64,000 nucleotides of DNA from the NCBI GenBank assembly GCA_030848545.1, contig JAVDCA010000028.1, forward strand, positions 24,262 through 88,261, read 5' to 3'. Source of the DNA: Astrobacterium formosum (GTDB lineage: Bacteria; Pseudomonadota; Alphaproteobacteria; Rhizobiales; Xanthobacteraceae). The number at the start of each line of letters is the position of its first letter. Position 1 is the first letter of the stretch. Below the pieces are notes generated by a model that was given only the letters and a program-made list of their open reading frames with translations, had not been told where the DNA came from and did no database searches. Positions 57,968 to 64,000 of this stretch are shown piece by piece. The translations under genes were made by a program, and so were the position numbers.

Positions 57968-59119
57968 TCACTTCTCCGGCGGCGCCAACAGCACGAGGTC
58001 GTCGATGACCGCGTAGTGGTGGAAGTTGGCGTCCTTGACGACCTGCACCTGCACGGGCTTCTTGACCTCGCCGAGACCGTTGAACGACAGTTTGCCAATC
58101 GAGGTCTCGAAGGCGTTGGCGCGGATGAAGTCGCGCAGCGCCTTGCCGTCGAGTGAGCCGGCTTTCCTGAGCGCCTCGATGGCGACGGTCGCAGCGGCAT
58201 TGCCGGACGCCGCCACCATGTCGACGCGATCCTTGTAGGCCTTCTCGTAGTCGTCGATGAAGGCGCGCGTCGCCGGCGACTTGGAATCGCGGTCGAGCGA
58301 GGTGGTCACGATCACGCCTTCCGAGGCCTTGCCGGCGATCTCGATGAAACGCTGGCTGTCATAGCCTTCCTGGCCGATGATCGGGACATCGACGCCGGCG
58401 GCACGCAGCTGCGCGACCAGGGGACCCGCATTGAAGAAATAGCCGGGCGCATAGATGACTTCCGGGGCGTCGGCCTTGACCTGCGCGACCAGCGGCCCGA
58501 ACTGCCGGTCCGGCATCGCGAAAGTGTATTTCTTGACGATGTTGAGGCCGAACTTGCCCGCCACTTCCTCGACGCCGGCGGTGAGCGCCTGGCCGAAGTC
58601 GTTGTTGACCGCGACGATGACGACCTTCTTCTTCTTGAGCATGTCGGCCATCAGCTTGGCGCCGGCGCGGCCCTGCACCTCGCCCATCATGCCGGTGCGG
58701 AAGATGAAGTCGCCCGCCTTGGTGATGTCGGGATGAATCGCGTAGGCCGACAGGTAGACCATGCCGGCGCGGTTGAAGACGGGCGCGGCAGCCCGCGTCG
58801 GGCCCGAATAGCCGCCCGACACGGCGATCGCCACCTTGTCCTGGCCGATCAACTTGTTGGCGAGCGGAATGGTGTTCTCCGGCTTGCCTTCGTCGTCGTA
58901 GACGACGAGCTGGATCTTCTTGCCGTTGATGCCGCCGGCCGCGTTCGCCTGCGCGACCGCGAGCTCGGCCCCCTGCTTGGCCGACTTGCCGTCCGCGGCC
59001 GCGAACCCGGTCAGCGGCGCGTGGAAGCCGATCTTGACCACATCCTGGGCTTGCGCCGGAGCGCACACCCACCCAGTTACCGAAAGCGCCAACGCCAAAT
59101 ATTTTAGACGGATACGCAT
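57968..59119 (-). CDS. Branched-chain-type ABC transporter substrate-binding protein
   Basis: This 383-residue periplasmic protein (LivK/peripla_BP_6 type) has a signal peptide to about residue 24 (PAQA) and typical segments IGFHAPLTGFAAADGKSAKQGAELAV, SGGYSGPTRAAAPVF and VIYAPGYFFNAGPLVAQL. The start at 59119 has GGAG ahead. The ligand may be an amino acid or a small amide; a formamidase gene lies 1.6 kb away. Confidence 0.93.
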   Translation of the reverse strand: MRIRLKYLALALSVTGWVCAPAQAQDVVKIGFHAPLTGFAAADGKSAKQGAELAVAQANAAGGINGKKIQLVVYDDEGKPENTIPLANKLIGQDKVAIAVSGGYSGPTRAAAPVFNRAGMVYLSAYAIHPDITKAGDFIFRTGMMGEVQGRAGAKLMADMLKKKKVVIVAVNNDFGQALTAGVEEVAGKFGLNIVKKYTFAMPDRQFGPLVAQVKADAPEVIYAPGYFFNAGPLVAQLRAAGVDVPIIGQEGYDSQRFIEIAGKASEGVIVTTSLDRDSKSPATRAFIDDYEKAYKDRVDMVAASGNAAATVAIEALRKAGSLDGKALRDFIRANAFETSIGKLSFNGLGEVKKPVQVQVVKDANFHHYAVIDDLVLLAPPEK

Positions 59120-59337
59120 CGCTGCTCTCCAATCGCGATTTAGCTGCGGCAACCATGCCCGCCGCCCAGGCGAAATCAATAGGTGATCACAGTTATGCGG
59201 GGACCCGCCGCCTCGTTGCGGCGGGCCTCCATGTGCACGCCGCCTTGCGGCTAACGGTTCCGCCGGCACGCGGGTATCGTCCCGCGCCTGCAACCCGGCC
59301 GGCAGACAGACTGCCATACCTCTGTATCGGGCGACCG

Positions 59338-59358
59338 AATCCTGCTTTAAGCAGGATT
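59338..59358. promoter_or_regulatory. Perfect 21-base palindrome before the HAD gene
   Basis: AATCCTGCTT-T-AAGCAGGATT has two perfect ten-base arms. It ends 19 bases before the start of the HAD gene and could be an operator or a dispersed palindrome. Confidence 0.4.
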
Positions 59359-59376
59359 TGAGCGTGGAGAAACGAA

Positions 59377-60051
59377 ATGCGCATCCAGCCGGTCTTTCTT
59401 TTCGACCTCGACGGCACGCTGGTCGACAGCGTCTATCAGCACGTTCTCGCCTGGAAGGAGGCCCTCGATTCCGAGGGCATCGAGCTTTCGGTCTGGCGCA
59501 TCCATCGCAAGATCGGCATGAGCGGCGGCCTTTTCACCAATCAGCTCCTGCGCGAAACCGGCATGGAGGTGAGCGCGGAGCGGCTCGACCGGCTGCGGCG
59601 CAGCCATGCGGCCGCCTATCAGCGCTACGGCAAGCAGATCCGCCCCCTGCCGGGTGCGTGCGAATTGTTGGACTGGCTGACCCGGGAAGGCGTTCCGTGG
59701 GCGATTGCGACCAGCGGTCGCATGGAGACCGCCGTCGTCAATCTGACCGCCCTCGGCGTCGATCCCGCCAAGGTGCCGGTCGTGACCCGCGACCAGGTCA
59801 AATACGCCAAGCCCGACCCGGACCTGTTCCTGGCGGCGGCAGCGCGCCTGTCGGCCCCGATCGACACCGCGGTCGTGGTCGGCGACAGCATCTGGGACAT
59901 GCTGGCCGCCATCCGCTGCCGGGCCCTGGGCGTCGGCCTCCTGTCCGGCGGCTACGGCCTCGACGAGTTGCAGGACTCCGGCGCCTTCCGGGTCTACGAG
60001 GATCCCGCCGACATGCTCCGCCACATCGACGAAGTCGGCGGCCGGCGCTGA
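59377..60051 (+). CDS. HAD-superfamily phosphatase
   Basis: This 224-residue enzyme has the nucleophile motif FDLDGTLVDS (D10, D12), threonine motif ATSGR near 110, and KPDPDLFL with VVGDSIWDM in the C-terminal half. It is phosphoglycolate-phosphatase- or beta-phosphoglucomutase-like with a C1 cap. The substrate is unknown. GGAG precedes the ATG. Confidence 0.9.
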   Translation: MRIQPVFLFDLDGTLVDSVYQHVLAWKEALDSEGIELSVWRIHRKIGMSGGLFTNQLLRETGMEVSAERLDRLRRSHAAAYQRYGKQIRPLPGACELLDWLTREGVPWAIATSGRMETAVVNLTALGVDPAKVPVVTRDQVKYAKPDPDLFLAAAARLSAPIDTAVVVGDSIWDMLAAIRCRALGVGLLSGGYGLDELQDSGAFRVYEDPADMLRHIDEVGGRR

Positions 60052-60152
60052 GGCGGCGTTGCGGCGAACCGCACATCAGGCGGCGACAGGTTCGGGGCAC
60101 ACGATGACGCGCAGGGTGGGGCAGGCGAAAGCGCCGTAGCCCACCCGGCGAT

Positions 60153-60548
60153 CTACTCCCGCGACAACTGCGCTTCGATGGCCGCCTTGTCGATCACCGA
60201 CCACACGCGCGCGATCCTTCGCCCCGCGAACGCGTAGATGACGTTCTCGGTGAAGACGACGCGCCGGCCGTCCACCGCGAGGCCGAGAAACGCGCCCGCC
60301 GGCCGGCAGTCGAAGCGGAGCCGGGCGGCGACATGGGGTGGCTCGCAGACGAGGAGCTCGATCGCGAAGGCAAGATCGGGAATGTCGCGGAAATTGCCGG
60401 CGAGCATGTCGCCATAGCCGGAAAGCCCGAGCGGCCGTTCGTTATGGATCACGTCGTCGGCGACGAATTCACCCAAGGCATCGAGGTCGCGCCGGTTGAG
60501 GCAGGCGATATAGGCGCGGTAGTGCGCGGCGAGTTCGGTTGCGTCCAT
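60153..60548 (-). CDS. SnoaL-like polyketide-cyclase-fold protein
   Basis: This 131-residue protein has the NTF2-like/SnoaL fold sequence: LNRRDLDALGEFVADDVIHNERPLGLSGYGDML, and VDGRRVVFTENVIYAFAGRRIARVW near the end. These proteins are of varied and often unknown function (cyclases, hydrolases). It is not clearly linked to neighbours. Confidence 0.8.
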   Translation of the reverse strand: MDATELAAHYRAYIACLNRRDLDALGEFVADDVIHNERPLGLSGYGDMLAGNFRDIPDLAFAIELLVCEPPHVAARLRFDCRPAGAFLGLAVDGRRVVFTENVIYAFAGRRIARVWSVIDKAAIEAQLSRE

Positions 60549-60576
60549 GCGGGTCTCGGTGAAACTATCGGCGATC

Positions 60577-60678
60577 CGTAGGGTGGGTCAGGCGCGGAGC
60601 GCCGTAACCCACCGTTCGGGACGCGCGGCGATCTCAGCCGGTGGGTTACGCGCCTTTCGACGCCCAAGCCACCCTACG
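60577..60678. repeat. Palindromic repeat before the formamidase gene end
   Basis: CGTAGGGTGGGT...GTAACCCACC at one end is mirrored by GGTGGGTTACGCGCC...CCACCCTACG at the other. It lies in the gap between the SnoaL-like start and the stop of the formamidase-family gene. A half-unit (CGCCGTAGCCCACC) occurs at 60131-60144. Confidence 0.75.
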
Positions 60679-60680
60679 AC

Positions 60681-62009
60681 CTAACCAAGGCCGTAGAGCC
60701 CGCGCGCGAACACACCGAGGCCTTTGGCATCCAGGAGCGCGAGCGGCGCCCGGAAGGTGACGCGCACGACGCCGGGATGGCGGCCGATCTCGATTGCGCC
60801 CGCCATGGTGGCCCGGTTCATCACCTCGGGAAGACTCAAGCCCAGAAAGTCCGCGGCGCGCTGCAAGCCATTGTGGGTCGCCTCGTTGAGGTTCGCCCCC
60901 GTGCCGATGAACGACACCGGCGCTCCGACCTCGATATCGGCGACGCCGTGCCGGCGCGCCAGCGCCTGCGCGCGCGCCTGCTCGGCCGCATCGAGCGGGC
61001 GGGCCAGATACGGGACGTCCTCGGCGACCGGGAACAGGATGGGTCCGTCGATCGCAAGCCCCTTGATGACATGCACTTCCAGCGACGCCGTGCCGGCGAC
61101 GTCGCAGGTGTGGCCGGCGATCTCGCCGTCGCCCTGCAGCGCATGCATGTCGCCCAGATAGATGCCGCCGCCCGCGACCTTGACCGGGCAGATCAGGACC
61201 GCGCCTTCGCGCACCGCATTGACGTCGAGATGGCCGTCGGTCTTGTGGGCCGCCAGCTCTTCCGCCGTGAGCGCATAGGCGTGCGGCGCGCCGACCAGGA
61301 AGGCGCCGAAATCGCCGGCGTTGTGGGAATCCGGCATGGCCCGCGACGGGGTCGTGCCCAGTTGCCCGAGGAACGGGCGCATGCGGGTCGCGACGCCGAC
61401 CATATCGGCGGGCGCAAAGGTCAGGATCGGATGCTGGATCGAGGCGTCCGGCAGTGCCATCAGGCGATCGGCGTCCTGGGCGAACGCTTCCGCGGTCGCC
61501 TTGCCGACGGTGAGCCCGATGGTGCGCTCGTCGTCGAACGCGATGGTGTAGCCGTTGGCGAAGGTGAAAGGCGTCGCGTCGGCGCCGCATTTCTCGCAGC
61601 GGATCGCGGTTTCGCCGATGCCTTCGACCCGCGTCTTCGGCCACTCGGTGCCGCAGCCCGGGCACACGGCGGCGCAATAGGGATCGCCGTTGAAGCGCCC
61701 CGCCATCATCTTGTCGTTGCCGGACGCGGTCGCCGACGATGTGACGACGACGGAGCGGATGCGGATCGCGATGGCGTCGCCCACTTCGGCGCCGGCGACC
61801 GCGACCGGCCGCGTCACTTCGTGGCCGCCGCGGATTTCCGGCGTGATCATCGGCCCCCAGCAGCCCGGCGCCGTATTGGCGATGATGGTGCCGCCATCGG
61901 CCACCGGCCCGAGCATCGGCGCCGAGGGATCGAGAATCCCGTTGGTGAGTTCGGAGACCAGCACGGTCTGCTGGCCGATCGTCTGAGAGTGTTGAAGGCG
62001 GTTGAGCAT
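60681..62009 (-). CDS. Acetamidase/formamidase-family hydrolase with a zinc ribbon
   Basis: This 442-residue FmdA/AmdA-family enzyme should hydrolyse a short-chain amide to acid and ammonia. DSHNAGDFGAFLVGAPHAYAL and IYLGDMHALQGDGEIAGHTCD are family segments. It contains C116-x2-C119-x18-C138-x2-C141, a zinc-ribbon pattern, which many relatives lack. Formamidase genes often accompany Liv-type importers, and one lies 3 kb upstream. The start ATG at 62009 has GAGGAG ahead. Confidence 0.88.
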   Translation of the reverse strand: MLNRLQHSQTIGQQTVLVSELTNGILDPSAPMLGPVADGGTIIANTAPGCWGPMITPEIRGGHEVTRPVAVAGAEVGDAIAIRIRSVVVTSSATASGNDKMMAGRFNGDPYCAAVCPGCGTEWPKTRVEGIGETAIRCEKCGADATPFTFANGYTIAFDDERTIGLTVGKATAEAFAQDADRLMALPDASIQHPILTFAPADMVGVATRMRPFLGQLGTTPSRAMPDSHNAGDFGAFLVGAPHAYALTAEELAAHKTDGHLDVNAVREGAVLICPVKVAGGGIYLGDMHALQGDGEIAGHTCDVAGTASLEVHVIKGLAIDGPILFPVAEDVPYLARPLDAAEQARAQALARRHGVADIEVGAPVSFIGTGANLNEATHNGLQRAADFLGLSLPEVMNRATMAGAIEIGRHPGVVRVTFRAPLALLDAKGLGVFARGLYGLG

Positions 62010-62060
62010 GTCGAGCACTCCTCTCGGCAAACGAGGGACATCCGGCTGAGAGCTCGAAGT

Positions 62061-62146
62061 GTAGCCCGGATGGAGCGCAGCGCAATCCGGGGAGCCAGAT
62101 GGACGACGAAACGCCCCTGGATTCCGCCTCGCTCCACCCGGACGAC
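62061..62146. repeat. Palindromic repeat between formamidase and higB
   Basis: GTAGCCCGGATGGAGCGCAG at one end and CCTCGCTCCACCCGGACGAC at the other form an imperfect inverted repeat with AATCCGG/CTGGATTCC-like inner arms. It occupies much of the divergent gap. Confidence 0.7.
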
Positions 62147-62190
62147 GTGCTGCGACTTGAAAGGAGTCGCCCATTGGGCTACATATTCCC

Positions 62191-62553
62191 ATGGCCGGGG
62201 GGAAACGACTGCAGACCGTCGCCGAGACGTCGGTGTTCGTCGCCGACATCGACGACGCCCTGACGCCAGGCGAGCGCGATGCCGTGATCGCGAGCATTGC
62301 CGCCGATCCTGCCGGCGGCGACCTCATCCCGGGAACCGGTGGCCTGCGCAAGCGCCGGGTCGCTTTGCCGGGGCGCGGAAAACGCGGCGGCGCGCGGGTG
62401 ATCACGCTTTATCTCGGCGAGGGGCGGCCGGTCTATGCGGTGTTTGTCTTCGCCAGGAACGAGCGGGCGGACCTTTCACCGCAGCAACGGCGCTTTCTGC
62501 TGCGGCTCGTCGAAGACATCAAATCGCGGGCGCGGACGAGGCTGAGGCGATGA
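62191..62553 (+). CDS. higB: HigB2/RelE-type toxin
   Basis: This 120-residue protein belongs to the RelE/HigB ribonuclease toxins (GTGGLRKRRVALPGRGKRGGARVITLY followed by FVFARNERADLSPQQR). It probably cleaves mRNA at the ribosome. It overlaps the antitoxin gene by four bases, in the toxin-first order of HigBA. Confidence 0.85.
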   Translation: MAGGKRLQTVAETSVFVADIDDALTPGERDAVIASIAADPAGGDLIPGTGGLRKRRVALPGRGKRGGARVITLYLGEGRPVYAVFVFARNERADLSPQQRRFLLRLVEDIKSRARTRLRR

Positions 62554-62873
62554 AGAAGGAACGGTTCCAACAGCTCACCGACAGTCTCGCCGAGGTGGCG
62601 CGCCATGTCGGCAGCGGGCGTATTCGCGGCCGCGTCAGCGAGATCGAGATCGGCGCCGACGATGTCCGCGCCGTGCGCCGGCGCTCCGGCCTGACCCAGC
62701 GCCAGTTCGCCGCCGCCTTCGGCATCGGCCTCGGCACGCTGCAGAAGTGGGAGCGCGGCGAACGCCACCCGAGCGGCGCCGCCAAGTCGCTGCTCAAGGT
62801 CATGCAGGTCGACCTGGCCGCCGTCGTCAAGGCCCTGGCGCCGCCACCCCGCAAGGGCCGGCACGCCGCGTGA
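62550..62873 (+). CDS. higA: HigA-type antitoxin (Xre HTH)
   Basis: This 107-residue protein has a Cro/CI helix-turn-helix in the C-terminal half (RSGLTQRQFAAAFGIGLGTLQKWERGERHPSG). It probably neutralises the toxin and represses the operon. The start is the ATG overlapping the toxin stop; the very long upstream frame is not real. Confidence 0.85.
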   Translation: MKKERFQQLTDSLAEVARHVGSGRIRGRVSEIEIGADDVRAVRRRSGLTQRQFAAAFGIGLGTLQKWERGERHPSGAAKSLLKVMQVDLAAVVKALAPPPRKGRHAA

Positions 62874-62993
62874 CGGCCGGCGCACGAAGAAACGATACCG
62901 CCCGACCTCCGCCCTACGGGCTGTGACAGGCAGGCCGTTATGCCGCCATTTTCATGTCCGCCGCCGTGCACGCTTGCGCGGCAGTCCGGGCAA

Positions 62994-63257
62994 TCACAGT
63001 CCGGACGTCACGTTCGGTTTGCGAACCGGCTTCACCCGCGCTTTTGGGGCCTTGGTGGGCGCCTTGGTCGGCGCGCCCGGAACGTCTTTGGCGGAGCGCT
63101 CTTTTGCCAGACGAAGAGCGCGAAGGCGCTGGCTTGTCGCCAGAACGGCGAGCCTTTCGGCCTGGTATTCGCGCATCGCCAGCTCGGCATCCCGAGCCCG
63201 CTGTTCCTTGAGGAATGCGGGCGTCGGCACTTGTTGTCGCGCGTTCGTTGAGTTCAT
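62994..63257 (-). CDS. Small basic protein of unknown function
   Basis: This 87-residue protein is Arg/Lys/Ala-rich with a helical middle (RARDAELAMREYQAERLAVLATSQRLRALRLAKER) and a Lys/Ala/Pro tail (APTKAPTKAPKARVKPVRKP) reminiscent of H1- or nucleoid-binding tails. AAGGAG precedes the ATG at 63257; a GTG at 63281 would add eight residues. I do not recognise the family. Confidence 0.65.
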   Translation of the reverse strand: MNSTNARQQVPTPAFLKEQRARDAELAMREYQAERLAVLATSQRLRALRLAKERSAKDVPGAPTKAPTKAPKARVKPVRKPNVTSGL

Positions 63258-63360
63258 CGCCCTTGCTCCTTCTCCGTTCACCCGGCGCGGTCGGGAATTG
63301 GAACCCGTCGTGATTTTAAAAATGGCGCAACGCCCGCGGCCGGGCCGAGATCGTCGCCGA

Positions 63361-63397
63361 GAAAAAACCCCGCGACCGGGTGACCAGTCGCGGGGTT
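63361..63397 (-). terminator. Rho-independent terminator of cspA
   Basis: AACCCCGCGAC (63366-63376) and GTCGCGGGGTT (63387-63397) form an 11-base perfect stem, followed on the minus strand by a run of six T (63362-63367). It lies 63 bases downstream of the cspA stop. Confidence 0.9.
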
Positions 63398-63459
63398 CGA
63401 AACCACCAGCTTTGCCAGTACATCCGTGGTCAAAGCCATATGGCCATCAAGGCGCGCGA

Positions 63460-63669
63460 TCAGACCGCGCGCAGATTCTCCGCCGAGGACTTGCCGCTCC
63501 GTTGATCGGCGACCACGTCGTAGGTGATCTTCTGGCCCTCGCTGAGAGAACCCATCCCGGCGCGTTCGACGGCGCTGATGTGAACGAAGACATCCTTGTC
63601 GCCGTCGTCGGGCTGAACGAAGCCGAAGCCCTTTTGGCTATTGAACCACTTCACGGTACCAGTGCTCAT
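63460..63669 (-). CDS. cspA: Cold-shock protein
   Basis: This 69-residue CspA-family nucleic-acid chaperone has RNP1 (KGFGFVQP, residues 13-20) and RNP2 (VFVHI). The ATG at 63669, preceded by AAGGAA, gives the usual length. A strong terminator follows. Confidence 0.95.
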   Translation of the reverse strand: MSTGTVKWFNSQKGFGFVQPDDGDKDVFVHISAVERAGMGSLSEGQKITYDVVADQRSGKSSAENLRAV

Positions 63670-64000
63670 TTGGAACATTCCTTCATGTACGTGTTGTCGC
63701 CGCGTCGACAGCGCGACATCAAATTCGAATTTTGCTGAAAATCATCGAAAAGGCGCGTCATTCGCGCCGAGCCGAATCGTTCGACCGAAACTCGATAGAC
63801 GGGATATGGCGATTGCCCCGCATGATTGCAAGCCCCTCCGGTCTCGATCACGGCGAGCCTCGGGGCAGCCACATGGCTGTTTCCGCCGCCGGGCGGGCCA
63901 GACAGCGGTAAGCGATGCCGCCGGCGAGCGCGGCGTGGGAAGCACGGCGAATGCGTAGGGCGCAATAGTTGTACTGAGTCACAAGGTCGCGGGGCTATGA
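63670..64000. other. Leader region of cspA and window end
   Basis: These 331 bases contain no convincing gene. A 12-base palindrome AAATTCGAATTT lies at 63721-63732 in an AT-rich patch 52 bases upstream of cspA, and may be part of its leader or promoter. The rest to the window end shows nothing I can name. Confidence 0.5.

Noticed and set aside
60777..62549. Long plus-strand frame leading into the antitoxin gene
   Set aside because: It runs antisense to the formamidase-family gene and only its last 107 codons form a real protein.
63742..63945. Small minus-strand open frame near the window end
   Set aside because: Arg/Pro-rich composition without a ribosome site or domain; probably chance.

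Overview
The window is GC-rich chromosomal DNA of an alphaproteobacterium, most likely a soil- or plant-associated member of the Hyphomicrobiales (Rhizobiales). The evidence is the density of ABC and TRAP uptake operons, the DUF3618/holin-like stress cluster, the plcP-agt and btaA-btaB lipid-remodelling genes, and several families of intergenic palindromes. I see no tRNA, rRNA, CRISPR array, phage or transposase. The genus cannot be named from the sequence alone.

Layout. 1-4.5 kb: a LacI regulator (cut by the window edge) diverges from a sugar ABC importer (binding protein and two permeases, no ATPase) followed by an unrecognised QNxDGGF-motif protein. 4.7-7.5 kb: four small membrane/amphipathic-helix proteins of the DUF3618/holin type behind a possible EcfG promoter. 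7.6-10.9 kb: an Ldh2-type dehydrogenase, aldose 1-epimerase and a Crp-like regulator. 10.9-15.9 kb: a phosphorus-saving lipid-remodelling island. plcP and agt (phospholipid to diacylglycerol to glycolipid) diverge from a lysylphosphatidylglycerol-synthase-TM-like membrane protein, btaA and btaB (betaine lipid DGTS). 16.0-28.2 kb: a full C-P lyase locus. phnF, a hexapeptide acetyltransferase, a DUF1045 2H-phosphoesterase and phnCDE run one way; phnGHIJ, a GNAT, and phnKLMN run the other. phnP is missing. Lipid turnover and phosphonate scavenging are therefore physically joined over about 17 kb.

28.4-37.6 kb: a compact nine-gene catabolic operon on the minus strand (peptide-type ABC importer, COG3964 amidohydrolase, RidA, SelA-like PLP enzyme, IclR regulator) behind AT-rich palindromes. 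37.8-48.9 kb: an FGGY kinase, an L-fucose-isomerase-like protein, a TRAP transporter, a GntR regulator and a DHDPS-family lyase, facing a second TRAP transporter. 49.0-54.1 kb: histidine degradation (hutU, hutI and a fused formiminotransferase-cyclodeaminase carrying a zinc-finger-like insertion). 54.3-59.1 kb: a branched-chain-type (Liv) importer. 59.4-64.0 kb: a HAD phosphatase, a SnoaL-like protein, a formamidase-family enzyme with a zinc ribbon, a HigBA-type toxin-antitoxin pair, a small basic protein and a cold-shock protein with a clear terminator.

Intergenic gaps hold several unrelated palindromic repeat families. One copy has been absorbed in frame into the 3' end of phnJ. Another sits between the binding-protein gene of the Liv system and a degenerate duplicate of that gene's last 42 bases.
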